From Flavobacterium sp. J49 (GTDB lineage Bacteria; Bacteroidota; Bacteroidia; Flavobacteriales; Flavobacteriaceae), in the NCBI RefSeq assembly GCF_011742145.1, contig NZ_JAAQQU010000038.1:92883-156882 (forward strand): DNA of 64,000 nt. Direction: 5' to 3'. The notes below the pieces were generated by a model. It was given only the letters and a program-made list of their open reading frames with translations. It did no database searches and was not told where the DNA came from. The translations under genes and the position numbers were made by a program. Shown piece by piece: positions 42,782 to 51,740 of the stretch. Numbering within the stretch: position 1 is the stretch's first letter; every line of letters starts with the position of its first letter.

Positions 42782-43933
42782 TTAACAAACTTTATCTTTA
42801 AAATAATGCAAAAATGTTTTTCTAATAGTATCTCGGTTAATTTCTGACAAATTAGACCCCGAGGGCAAACAAAGTCCTTTTAAAAATAAGTCTTCCGCTA
42901 CACTTTTACCAAAATACAGGCAATCTTGAAATACCGGTTGTAAGTGCATGGGTTTCCAAAGTGGTCGACATTCTATATTTTCCTTTTCCAAAGCCAACCG
43001 AATCATTTCGCTGGTTATTCCGTTGGTTTTAGCAGCATCAATCACAATGCAACTAAGCCAATGGTTGGAAAAATAATCACTATTGGGCTCAGAAAATACA
43101 GTAACTCCGGAAATGTTTTTAAATAAATCGACATAAAACTCGTGCATCGCTCTTCTCAAACCAATGTGTTTGTCCAAAACCTCCATTTGTCCTCTTCCGA
43201 TACCGGCACAAATATTACTCATTCTATAGTTATAGCCTATTTCGCTATGCTGATAATGTGGTGCATGGTCTCGGGCTTGAGTCGAAAGAAAAACAGCTTT
43301 ATTTTTTTGTTCCAAGGTTTTGGTCGCTATAGCACCACCTCCCGAAGTAGTGATGATTTTATTCCCGTTAAAAGACAAAATCGAAAGGTCACCGAAAGTG
43401 CCGCATTTCCTTCCTTTGTAAGTACTTCCTAAGGCTTCTGCACTGTCTTCTACCAATGGAATATCATAGTGCTGAGCTATCGCAGTAATCTCATCCACTT
43501 TAAAGGCCATACCATACAAATGAACGCCTATGATGGCTTTGGGCTTTTTGCCTTTGGCAATGCGGTCTTGAATGGCTTGCTCTAAAGCAGTCGGACACAT
43601 ATTCCAAGTCTCAGGTTCACTATCCACAAAAATAGGTGTGGCTCCCAAATACACTATCGGATTGGCAGAAGCTGAAAACGTCATGCTTTGACAAATCACC
43701 TCATCACCACTTTTGATTCCCAATAATATCAGTGCCAAATGAAGCGCAGCAGTACCTGAACTCAAGGCACCAACATGGACATTTTCGCCTAAATAGCTTT
43801 CTAAATCCTGCTCAAATCCCGTGACATTAGGTCCTAAAGGGGCAACCCAATTGGTATCAAAAGCTTCCTGTACATATTTTTGTTCGCTTCCGCCCATATG
43901 AGGAGAGGAAAGCCATATTTTTGAATTACTCAT
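42782..43933 (-). CDS. DegT/DnrJ/EryC1/StrS aminotransferase (PglE-like)
   Basis: 383 residues. PLP-dependent sugar aminotransferase with SSGTAALHLALILLG, EDSAEALGSTYKGRKCGTFGD and the PLP lysine in LSFNGNKIITTSGGG. The NGNKIITTSGGG form is typical of PglE-like enzymes that aminate UDP-4-keto-6-deoxy-GlcNAc at C4. It overlaps the acetyltransferase gene by 8 bp. Confidence 0.9.
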   Translation of the reverse strand: MSNSKIWLSSPHMGGSEQKYVQEAFDTNWVAPLGPNVTGFEQDLESYLGENVHVGALSSGTAALHLALILLGIKSGDEVICQSMTFSASANPIVYLGATPIFVDSEPETWNMCPTALEQAIQDRIAKGKKPKAIIGVHLYGMAFKVDEITAIAQHYDIPLVEDSAEALGSTYKGRKCGTFGDLSILSFNGNKIITTSGGGAIATKTLEQKNKAVFLSTQARDHAPHYQHSEIGYNYRMSNICAGIGRGQMEVLDKHIGLRRAMHEFYVDLFKNISGVTVFSEPNSDYFSNHWLSCIVIDAAKTNGITSEMIRLALEKENIECRPLWKPMHLQPVFQDCLYFGKSVAEDLFLKGLCLPSGSNLSEINRDTIRKTFLHYFKDKVC

Positions 43934-44546
43934 TTTCTTTGTTGTATTTTATAATTTTTCCGGGATTACCCACTACCACGGCATAATCGGGAATATCTTT
44001 AATAATAACGGCTCCGGCTCCTATGGTGGCCCATTTCCCTATTGTAATACCTTGTATCACCTTGGCACCAATACCTATGTGAGTGCCTTGGCCAACCGTA
44101 ACATTTCCGGCCAAGGAAACACTCGGAGAAACATGAACAAAATCGGCTATGTAACAATCGTGTTCTACTACCGCTCCGGTATTGATAATGCAATGGTCTC
44201 CTATAGTGACATCCGGATTCACAATGGCTCCTGCCATAATTACGGTTCCCTTTCCGAGAATAATGGATTTTGAAAGTACCGCAGTAGGATGAATCGCATT
44301 GCCATAATTTACTTTTAGGCGACTTGAAATTCTTTCCCTTACTTTGTTGTTACCAATAGAAATAATCATCTGTTCCACTTTGGAAAAATCGATTTCGGTA
44401 TTTTTTACTACCGGCATTCCCAAGATAGAATCCGTTTTAGGGTTGTCATCAATGATGACCGCTATAGCCACCGAATTACAATTCAGAATATCGATGATAA
44501 CTTTGCTGTGACCGCTGGCGCCGTAAAGTGTTATGTTAGTTCCCAT
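43926..44546 (-). CDS. Sugar O/N-acetyltransferase (PglD-like)
   Basis: 206 residues from the ATG at 44546; the frame is open to 44588, but the PglD N-domain starts with ITLYGASGHSKVIIDIL just after this ATG. The C-terminal left-handed beta helix has hexapeptide turns and NTGAVVEHDCYIADFVHVSP with the catalytic His of PglD. It would N-acetylate the 4-amino sugar to give UDP-diacetylbacillosamine. The start overlaps the PglC-like gene by 11 bp. Confidence 0.9.
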   Translation of the reverse strand: MGTNITLYGASGHSKVIIDILNCNSVAIAVIIDDNPKTDSILGMPVVKNTEIDFSKVEQMIISIGNNKVRERISSRLKVNYGNAIHPTAVLSKSIILGKGTVIMAGAIVNPDVTIGDHCIINTGAVVEHDCYIADFVHVSPSVSLAGNVTVGQGTHIGIGAKVIQGITIGKWATIGAGAVIIKDIPDYAVVVGNPGKIIKYNKENE

Positions 44547-45138
44547 TAAAAGGCTCAATTGTGGCTGCATCTGCAGCGTTAATACCATCGCTTTTGATCA
44601 CTTTCAGTACGGTTTTAAAAAGAATTTTGAGGTCTAAAATAAAGGAAATATGATCAACATACCACACATCTAACTCAAATTTTTTATCCCAAGAAATGGC
44701 ATTTCTTCCATTGACTTGTGCCCAACCGGTGATTCCGGGTTTGACTTCGTGACGGCGGTTTTGAAAATCAGTATACAAATGCAGGTAATGGGTTAATAGA
44801 GGTCTCGGCCCTACTATACTCATATCGCCTTTAATTACATTAAGCAATTGCGGAATTTCATCTAGCGAAGTTTTGCGAACAAACTTACCCACTTTAGTTA
44901 ACCTCATGGCATCGGGAAGCAATTGTCCGTTAACATCTTTTTTATCGTTCATGGTTTTGAACTTGACAATTTTGAATATCCTACCATTCTTTCCGGGACG
45001 CAATTGAAAAAAAAACGGTTTCCCATTATTAGCAATAAAGAGTAAAATGGTAATTAATAGAAATAAAGGGGATAGCATTACCAAACCAATTAAAGCGGCG
45101 AAGAAATCGAAAAAAGGTTTAATAATTAAGGTATACAT
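44536..45138 (-). CDS. Short initiating sugar-1-phosphate transferase (PglC-like)
   Basis: 200 residues. One N-terminal re-entrant membrane helix (FFDFFAALIGLVMLSPLFLLI), then KIVKFKTMNDKKDVNG, SLDEIPQLLNVIKGDMSIVGPR and KPGITGWAQVNGRNAISWDKK: a monotopic phosphoglycosyl transferase of the PglC type that loads diacetylbacillosamine phosphate on undecaprenyl phosphate. It is the second initiating enzyme in the locus, beside the large one at 10149. Confidence 0.92.
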   Translation of the reverse strand: MYTLIIKPFFDFFAALIGLVMLSPLFLLITILLFIANNGKPFFFQLRPGKNGRIFKIVKFKTMNDKKDVNGQLLPDAMRLTKVGKFVRKTSLDEIPQLLNVIKGDMSIVGPRPLLTHYLHLYTDFQNRRHEVKPGITGWAQVNGRNAISWDKKFELDVWYVDHISFILDLKILFKTVLKVIKSDGINAADAATIEPFNGN

Positions 45139-45147
45139 GCTTTAACT

Positions 45148-46269
45148 TTATAATAAAAATTTTTCTAAATTATCTTGATGTATTAATTCAAAACTTGAAT
45201 TGGGATAACTTCCTGAAAATTGCTTTGGAAAAACAATTTTAGATTTTGAATTCCATTTAAATTCATAGGTCGAAATTTTACCATCCTCTTCCTCAATAAA
45301 ATCAAGCTCTTTTTGTTCTTTAGTTCTCCAAAACCAAAAGTTAGCCCATTTACTATTGTAATTAATATATTTAATCCTTTCCGAAATTAAAAAATTCTCC
45401 CATAAAGCCCCAATATCAGTTCTGTTTTCTATTTGATTGAAATTAGATAAGAGTGCATTGCGAATCCCGTTATCATAAAAATATATTTTTTTGCTGTTTT
45501 TTAGTTCATTCCGTGCATTTCTAGCAAAGGAACTTAGCTTAAAAACAACAAAAGTTTGCTCTAATACCGCTATATATTTTTCTACTGTTTTAGTATCCAA
45601 ACCACACAAATTCCCCAGTTCGTTGTAAGAAACTTGCGAGCCAACTTGTAACGCTAATGCCTGTAAAAGTTTGATTAATTTTTCCGGTTTCTTTATTTGC
45701 TCTAACAGTAAAACATCTTTATACAAATAACTATCTGAAAGTTGCTTTAAAATTTCCCTCTCACTTCCTTGATTATTTACCACATCAGGATAATAACCAT
45801 ATAATAACCGATGGGGTAACAATCTTTTTTCTTCCAATAGTCCATGATGCTGTACCATTTCTGAAAAGGAAAGTGGAAACATTTTGTATTCCCATTTTCT
45901 CCCCGTAAGCGGTTCATTTACTTTGTTGGCTAATTCAAAAGAAGAACTGCCGGTTGCTATTAACTGCACATCCGGAATGGAATCTGTAATTAACTTAAGT
46001 CGCAAACCTATATTTTCAATTCGTTGTGCTTCATCAATAATAACTATTTTCTTTTGACCAACTATTGCTTTAAATCTGTCGGCTGAAATTGAAGCAAACA
46101 AATTTTGAACATCAATCTCATCGCCATTTAACCAAACCACATCAGACTGATTTGGAAAAAGCTGCCTTAATAATGTAGTTTTCCCTACTTGCCTTGGGCC
46201 CATTAGTAAGATTGCCTTTTTTTCAAAAAGCTTTGACAAAAGAATCTTTTCTAAACTACGATCAATCAT
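45148..46269 (-). CDS. DUF4143-type AAA ATPase
   Basis: 373 residues from the ATG at 46269; the open frame extends to 46299 but adds only MYFWCFIPAV, which does not fit the family. KAILLMGPRQVGKTTLLRQLF is the Walker A segment, KIVIIDEAQRIENIGLRLK is Walker B and LIATGSSSFELAN is sensor 1. The C-terminal DUF4143 part has LDFIEEEDGKISTYEFKW, a PD-(D/E)XK-like motif. These common bacterial ATPases have no clear function. AT-rich and unrelated to its neighbours, it looks like an inserted gene. Confidence 0.87.
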   Translation of the reverse strand: MIDRSLEKILLSKLFEKKAILLMGPRQVGKTTLLRQLFPNQSDVVWLNGDEIDVQNLFASISADRFKAIVGQKKIVIIDEAQRIENIGLRLKLITDSIPDVQLIATGSSSFELANKVNEPLTGRKWEYKMFPLSFSEMVQHHGLLEEKRLLPHRLLYGYYPDVVNNQGSEREILKQLSDSYLYKDVLLLEQIKKPEKLIKLLQALALQVGSQVSYNELGNLCGLDTKTVEKYIAVLEQTFVVFKLSSFARNARNELKNSKKIYFYDNGIRNALLSNFNQIENRTDIGALWENFLISERIKYINYNSKWANFWFWRTKEQKELDFIEEEDGKISTYEFKWNSKSKIVFPKQFSGSYPNSSFELIHQDNLEKFLL

Positions 46270-46294
46270 AACAGCCGGTATAAAACACCAAAAA

Positions 46295-46354
46295 TACAAC
46301 TTTTTTGGATTTGATTCCTTAAAAGTTACAACTTTTTTGGATTTGATTCCTTAA
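46295..46354. repeat. 28-bp tandem direct repeat (period 32)
   Basis: The 28 bases at 46295-46322 recur without change at 46327-46354, separated by 4 bases. They fill most of the 99-bp gap between the glycosyltransferase stop and the ATPase start. The unit starts TACAACTTTTTTGG and ends GATTCCTTAA. Function unknown; a duplication at an insertion edge or a binding site are both possible. TATTTTTG at 46289-46296 (minus) resembles a -7 box for the ATPase gene. Confidence 0.9.
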
Positions 46355-46368
46355 TAAGACCTATTTTT

Positions 46369-47532
46369 CTAATTAGAACCTTTACCAAACTCCGAATATT
46401 CTGCTAAAATTGCTTCCCAAACCAGCTTTTGCTCATAACGTGACACTATCATTTCCCTAGCATTTGATTGTAGCTTTTTGAAATAATTGGCATCACTCAG
46501 AAGCAATTCCATTTTTTCTATAATAGCAGGTGTATTCTTTACCGGAATTATAGTTCCGTTTTCACCTTCAACAATAATTTCATTGCAACCATTGATATTC
46601 GACACAATTGATGGCAAACCCATAGCACCGGCTTGCATGACCACATTGGGAAAACCTTCGCGATAACTCGGAAAAGCCAAAACATCTGAAATGGACAAAT
46701 AAGGTCTGACATCGCTTTGAAAACCAACAGAAACAATCGCTTTATTGGTTTGGATAATTGCCAAAGTTTCCGGAGATAAAGGATCTAAATGGGCTTCGTA
46801 ATCCCCTACCAAAAGCAATTTTACTTTTTTATGTTCTGCTGACAATTGTTCAAACGCCATGACCAATTCATTCACTCCTTTGTCTGCTACCAATCGGCCT
46901 ACAAAGACAAAAACAAAATCGCCTTCTGCGATGTTCAAATCCTGTTTCAAATTGGTTCTTTGGACTTTATCAAACAATTCCGGATTAAAATAAGACGTGT
47001 CAATACCGTTAGAACTGCCGTTGGCCAAAACTTTAACCTTTTCAATTGTACAATAATTGTTTTTCAAAATGATATCGGCCAACCCATAGGAATTGGGATA
47101 TACTTTGGTCGCGCAACTGTAAGTCAACTTTTCAACAAAATCGAGCATTTTGCGTTTGGCACCGGTAGCTTCCAGCAAAGGCATTCCGGCCACGGTATGA
47201 AAACGATGTGGAACCCCGGCCAACACTGAAGCCAACATGCCTATAATTCCGGCTTTGGGCGTGTGCGTATGCACTATAAGCGGTTTTTCTTTTCTTAGAA
47301 ACAAAAACAATTTAATAACCGCCATCAAATCCTGAAAGGGTGTAATTTTCCGGGTCATTTCCAATGGAAAAGTTCTCACGCCTTCTTTAATTCCAACCCT
47401 TTCTAAATATTCTTTTTCTGCGGAAACAGCCACTACTTTATAAAACGAATTCATAAATTGAAGCTGACCGCCCAAAAGCTTGTCTAAAGACAAAGGAACT
47501 GTAGTGATGCGGATTAATTTGGGCTTACTCAT
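46369..47532 (-). CDS. Glycosyltransferase family 4 (PglA-like)
   Basis: 387 residues, GT-B. IRITTVPLSLDKLLGGQLQFM, VHTHTPKAGIIGMLASVLAGVP and HTVAGMPLLEATG in the acceptor domain are typical of the PglA-like branch that adds the second sugar to a bacillosamine-type lipid. FVFVGRLVADKGVNELVMAF and REGFPNVVMQAGAMGLPSIV form the donor site. Its position near the PglC-like gene supports action right after initiation. Confidence 0.9.
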   Translation of the reverse strand: MSKPKLIRITTVPLSLDKLLGGQLQFMNSFYKVVAVSAEKEYLERVGIKEGVRTFPLEMTRKITPFQDLMAVIKLFLFLRKEKPLIVHTHTPKAGIIGMLASVLAGVPHRFHTVAGMPLLEATGAKRKMLDFVEKLTYSCATKVYPNSYGLADIILKNNYCTIEKVKVLANGSSNGIDTSYFNPELFDKVQRTNLKQDLNIAEGDFVFVFVGRLVADKGVNELVMAFEQLSAEHKKVKLLLVGDYEAHLDPLSPETLAIIQTNKAIVSVGFQSDVRPYLSISDVLAFPSYREGFPNVVMQAGAMGLPSIVSNINGCNEIIVEGENGTIIPVKNTPAIIEKMELLLSDANYFKKLQSNAREMIVSRYEQKLVWEAILAEYSEFGKGSN

Positions 47533-48631
47533 ATTTCTTATTTTGCTTTAGTCTCAAACCTTGATCTATAATGAGCAGTAAAGCCACTATCATAAAGGGA
47601 TGAAACATCATTTTGGTCCGCATAAAAATGCCCAAATTGGCATATCTTTCCACGTACAATACACTAGCAGTAAAAGTAAATAAAAATACAACCTTCATGG
47701 CTAAGCTATAGTTTATTTTAGGGTAAAATCGAAAGGCAAAAAACAAGCCTACAATACAAACAACGAGTGTAAAAGCATTTTCAATACTGGCCAAAAAAGC
47801 CAAAACCGTAGTGGCATCATAGAAAAGCGGGCGGAAATGAAACGAAAACCATTTGTAAAAATAATTATAGTCCAGCATAGGAACATAAGAACCGGAATGT
47901 TTGAACGACAAGATGGAATATTCATTAAAATAATTGATTCTTTTCCAGTCCCAATAATGGATTTGAGTGGTTTGAAAAACCAAATACAACAGTACCAATA
48001 CACCGGCAAAAGAAACTCCTGCTATAACCATTCTTTTTTGGAGTGATATTCCTTTTTGAAACAAATAAGCAAGGGTGATCGCGGCCAATAACATGAGAGC
48101 CACATGAGGCCGAATGATTAAAACCAACAAACACCCAACTATAAATCCGAAGGTCTTGTATCTTTGGGTTGTGAGCCCTAATACAACTGCGGCAATCCCC
48201 CAAAAGACAAGAGCTTCTTTGCCAATACTTGAAGTCCACACATGCAAATTAGGCATAAAAAAAAGCAAATGTGCTACATTAAAACCCTTATAAATCAAGC
48301 GGTCTTTTAGTACTAAATCGGTCCATTGCATCCATTTAAGAATACCCAAAAAACCGATGATACCATACAATAAGAAACCACTCCAAAAAGGAAAACCCCA
48401 TTGAACCAAGGGATAATTGAGAAACAGCATGAATTCTGCGCCGTAATTGGCAAACTCAAACCAGGAATGCTGACTGAAGTTTATGGTTTTTCCCCAATAG
48501 AAATGAGCGTCAGAAACTGTTCTGGAAACCCGGAATTGGTAAGCAAAGAGTATAAAAATTAAGTGGTAAGCAAATACTATAGCATAAATTTTAAAGGACT
48601 TTGAAAACAATAAATTGGAAACATTTTTCAT
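47525..48631 (-). CDS. Multi-pass membrane protein, candidate Wzy polymerase (paralogue A)
   Basis: 368 residues with about ten membrane segments. No named family is clear. The segment LLFFMPNLHVWTSSIGKEA followed by IVGCLLVLIIRPHVALML is shared in order with the protein at 49593 (LLFLPNMHFWTVSFGKGS, then VYMVRPHVILFV). Two conserved Arg/His-bearing loops are compatible with a polymerase handling glycan lipids. Since this half has a flippase and Wzc but no recognised Wzy, this pair is the best candidate; inference. Confidence 0.65.
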   Translation of the reverse strand: MKNVSNLLFSKSFKIYAIVFAYHLIFILFAYQFRVSRTVSDAHFYWGKTINFSQHSWFEFANYGAEFMLFLNYPLVQWGFPFWSGFLLYGIIGFLGILKWMQWTDLVLKDRLIYKGFNVAHLLFFMPNLHVWTSSIGKEALVFWGIAAVVLGLTTQRYKTFGFIVGCLLVLIIRPHVALMLLAAITLAYLFQKGISLQKRMVIAGVSFAGVLVLLYLVFQTTQIHYWDWKRINYFNEYSILSFKHSGSYVPMLDYNYFYKWFSFHFRPLFYDATTVLAFLASIENAFTLVVCIVGLFFAFRFYPKINYSLAMKVVFLFTFTASVLYVERYANLGIFMRTKMMFHPFMIVALLLIIDQGLRLKQNKKYE

Positions 48632-48639
48632 GCTTTGGT

Positions 48640-49596
48640 CTATAAACTATTATCACTTACTTGTTTCATAGTGAGACTTTCCATCCCATAGACTTGAACA
48701 CAATGCTGATAAATCAAGGCTATTTCCTTGAGTGCTTTCAAAGCATTTTCAGTATCAATCCCAAAATTATGCGGATGCCACCACAAATGGTAAACCTCCC
48801 CGTTTTGAGCGGCAGTCTTAATCTCGTTTTTTATTCTGGCTAATCTTGTCGTATTTAATAAACCTACGGCATGTTGCGGTCTCAAAAAACGGCTGGCTTT
48901 TTGACAAACCACAGTATCCGACTGAATCCCTTCCGTTGTATAAGATTTTTTGCCCAAAGGGATATAAGCATCTCCGGTTCGGGCTAATTTAGAGAAAAGC
49001 GTATCCGGTTTGGTGGTATCCCAATACCAATTATCAGGATTGGTGCGCACCGTTTCTATATTATTTTGGGCACAAACTTCCAAATAGTTTTTGTTAAACT
49101 GATTGCGAGGAAAAACCAAAGAAGCCAACTTTATCCCAAACTGATTGGCCAAAAGATTGGCTTGTTGCAAATCGGCTTCAAATTGCGTTACCGTTTGTCC
49201 TTTTTCCAAACAGTAATAATGAGAATAAGTATGGGTTCCGATTTCTTGTCCTTTGACACTTTGGATGAATTTGATAAGGTTTGGTGCAAAAAAGAACCGG
49301 TCATAACCGCTTTTCTGGTGAGCTTTACCATAGGCATAAGCGTTCAAAGCAGTGTTGTCATAAGTGGGTAACATAGCAGGAATATTAGCCTGCCATTCGT
49401 CCCAATTCTCATTAAAAAGCATACCAACGGTAGCCCAAGTCACCTTGATGTCATGACGCTCAAAAATCTCAAGCATTTTTGGAATGGCAGCCAGTGTATT
49501 ATCAAAATAGGCTACTTTATCTTTGAGTTCGATATGGTCAAAAATGCCCCAAACCAACTCAAAATCCAACGATATGACTAAAGCACCTTTTTTCAT
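48640..49596 (-). CDS. Polysaccharide deacetylase family protein
   Basis: 318 residues. ALVISLDFELVWGIFDH carries the NodB-type catalytic and metal Asp region, and EIGTHTYSHYYC the metal-binding HxxxH. No signal peptide is seen, so it probably acts on the cytoplasmic side. It lies between the two paralogous polymerase-like genes, overlapping the upstream one by 4 bp. Confidence 0.87.
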   Translation of the reverse strand: MKKGALVISLDFELVWGIFDHIELKDKVAYFDNTLAAIPKMLEIFERHDIKVTWATVGMLFNENWDEWQANIPAMLPTYDNTALNAYAYGKAHQKSGYDRFFFAPNLIKFIQSVKGQEIGTHTYSHYYCLEKGQTVTQFEADLQQANLLANQFGIKLASLVFPRNQFNKNYLEVCAQNNIETVRTNPDNWYWDTTKPDTLFSKLARTGDAYIPLGKKSYTTEGIQSDTVVCQKASRFLRPQHAVGLLNTTRLARIKNEIKTAAQNGEVYHLWWHPHNFGIDTENALKALKEIALIYQHCVQVYGMESLTMKQVSDNSL

Positions 49597-50798
49597 AGAC
49601 TTACAATTGGTGTCAACTCATTTTCTTTTTGTTTCTGCAGTAGTTTCTGTCTCTTATTGAATTCTTTTTGTGCTAAAAAATAATAAATGACAAAAAAAGC
49701 AAAATACATCACCATCGATTTCTGACGCATGATAATCCCTAAATTAGACATCACAAAGGTCATAGCAAACGAGGTCAACAAAAAAACAATCGCTGACATT
49801 TTAACCATATAAGGTGATTTTCTCAAAAACCTTAAAAAATTTCGGTTGCAAATTTTGAGAAACAGTAATAAGTAGAACAAGTTCTCTAACGAACTGAAAA
49901 TCCCTAAGATACTCGGTGAATCTACAAACAGCGGTCGGAACCAAAAAGTAAAGAGTTTCAATGACAGCGGGTAATCATTCATCGCTACTCCCGAACCTGC
50001 ACTTTGTAACAAGCTAGTAGATCTACTTTCGGAGAATTGCTCAAAATCCTCTACTACATTTTCGGATTTTTCCAATTTGGCTACTGCCAAGATGGTACTG
50101 CTGGCCTGATACAAAAAACCTATCGAAACCACCAAAATCAAGATTTTAATACCGGGTGTTAATTTTCCTTTACCGGTTAACAATCCAATCATGACGCCAA
50201 CCAAAACAAAAAGAATTACGTGTGGTCTCACCATATAAACAAAAAAACCTCCAATGATAAGGGTAACCAATCTTCTCTGCGGGTAACGAACCGCCTGTGT
50301 AAACAACATCAATCCCATAAAAATGACTGAACCTTTACCAAATGATACTGTCCAAAAATGCATGTTGGGTAAAAAAAGTAAAACGGTAAGCAAATCAAAC
50401 CGTTTAAAAATAGTGACATTAAGTGGAATATTTTCCTTAAAAAACAGATAAGCATAAACAAACCCAATATATCCCATCCAAGAAAAAACGAGCATTAAGG
50501 AGGAAAACTCAAGTCCCAACTGCACTAAAGGCGCACCTAAAAAGCTAATAAAATGCGTTCCGGGCTCAAACAACAACGGCCACATATCTCCCGCCTCTTT
50601 AGCAACTTTATAGTACTGCAAGGAATCAGAAGGATTATATAAAGTGTAAACAAAATAAATCAAATAAAAAACCAGATGGTACCAATACAATTTCCGCATC
50701 AAACCGGCATCAAAAAAAGAATACTTTCTTGACAAACGGCCCAAAAGCAATTGGTTCAAAAAATAAAGTAGTATGAATACAATTATAAATTCTATCAT
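49593..50798 (-). CDS. Multi-pass membrane protein, candidate Wzy polymerase (paralogue B)
   Basis: 401 residues with ten or more membrane segments. Related to the 47525 protein along the whole length: YNPSDSLQYYKVAKEAG against VSDAHFYWGKT near the start, PNMHFWTVSFGKGS in the middle, MVRPHVILFVLVGVMIG after it. The C-terminus is basic and cytoplasmic. It may be a polymerase with different specificity, or the pair may work together. Confidence 0.65.
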   Translation of the reverse strand: MIEFIIVFILLYFLNQLLLGRLSRKYSFFDAGLMRKLYWYHLVFYLIYFVYTLYNPSDSLQYYKVAKEAGDMWPLLFEPGTHFISFLGAPLVQLGLEFSSLMLVFSWMGYIGFVYAYLFFKENIPLNVTIFKRFDLLTVLLFLPNMHFWTVSFGKGSVIFMGLMLFTQAVRYPQRRLVTLIIGGFFVYMVRPHVILFVLVGVMIGLLTGKGKLTPGIKILILVVSIGFLYQASSTILAVAKLEKSENVVEDFEQFSESRSTSLLQSAGSGVAMNDYPLSLKLFTFWFRPLFVDSPSILGIFSSLENLFYLLLFLKICNRNFLRFLRKSPYMVKMSAIVFLLTSFAMTFVMSNLGIIMRQKSMVMYFAFFVIYYFLAQKEFNKRQKLLQKQKENELTPIVSL

Positions 50799-51740
50799 CT
50801 AAAACAATTCTAAATCGCCCAAACTATATTCCCAATAGTCTATTTGGAGCGCGTTATTACTGAATGTGGTGTCTTGAGTCAGGGGTTTGAAAGTGAGCTT
50901 TGGACCAAACTTTCCGAAAATTCTAAACCCAAATAAACTTTTATCAGCTGACGTTATTAACCAACATTTATTTTGAAAGGCAAACTGTATCACGCACTTC
51001 CTGATTGAAGCAGAAGCCTCTTTAGGATTAGCGTTGATGATTTCAGCCACTCGGAGTTCTTTGAAGAATCGATGCCGCTTTACATACATCGCTACATACC
51101 AATCCTCGTCAGAAACCACCACATAATTCTGCATTGGATTGTCTTCAAAACGCCATTTCAAATAGGCCGCTGATTTGGGTGTAAAGATGCTGTTTTTTTT
51201 TGACAAAACAGTATTGTGAAGTTGGCAAATCTCTTCTAGTCGGCTTGGTGTAATGGTATTTGTTAAGGGTTGTTTCTTTGAAAAAAGATAATGAAACCCA
51301 TAAACTGGTATTGGAATTAAAGCCAAGGGAATAGCACTCACTTCCTGCCACCCCATCTTTAAATAACCCGGACGACTTTTCTCATTAGGCGTATTAAAAA
51401 TAAAGCAATCGCCTTTTTGGGCAACATCGTCTAAAGCTTGTAAAGTGAGTTTTTTAAAAATCCCTTTGCCTTGGTGATTAGGATGAGTGGCCGTGTCCAC
51501 GGCTCGATAAGCAGTCCAAAGTTTGTTGCCTTGTTGCCAACGCCACTGCATCAAAGCCCTTACACCTATCAATTCGGTAGTTTCAAAAGCCAACAAAACA
51601 TAGGAAGTCCCAAAAGGATTTTGTTCGTGTTTAAAGTCCCATACCGTTTGAGATTTTTTCAAAAGCCCTTCGCCCAAACTCAACTTCAGCAGCGAAATAA
51701 TGGCCTGTTTATCGGAGGATTGGGAAGCTCTTACATTCAT
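50799..51740 (-). CDS. GNAT-type acetyltransferase, ~300-residue form (paralogue A)
   Basis: 313 residues, long for a GNAT. The acetyl-CoA core has ELIGVRALMQWRWQ, VDTATHPNHQGKGIFKKLTLQ and FNTPNEKSRPGYLKMGWQEV; the C-terminal 150 residues form a second lobe with YLKWRFEDNPMQNYVVV. The protein at 56361 shares every one of these blocks. Probably N- or O-acylates a sugar, or a lipid-linked intermediate; substrate unknown. Confidence 0.8.
   Translation of the reverse strand: MNVRASQSSDKQAIISLLKLSLGEGLLKKSQTVWDFKHEQNPFGTSYVLLAFETTELIGVRALMQWRWQQGNKLWTAYRAVDTATHPNHQGKGIFKKLTLQALDDVAQKGDCFIFNTPNEKSRPGYLKMGWQEVSAIPLALIPIPVYGFHYLFSKKQPLTNTITPSRLEEICQLHNTVLSKKNSIFTPKSAAYLKWRFEDNPMQNYVVVSDEDWYVAMYVKRHRFFKELRVAEIINANPKEASASIRKCVIQFAFQNKCWLITSADKSLFGFRIFGKFGPKLTFKPLTQDTTFSNNALQIDYWEYSLGDLELF

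Noticed and set aside
44547..44588. Earlier start for the PglD-like gene
   Set aside because: The added residues lie inside the preceding gene and precede the normal PglD start; ATG at 44546 fits.
46270..46299. Ten-residue extension of the DUF4143 ATPase
   Set aside because: MYFWCFIPAV does not match the family start and runs into the repeat region.
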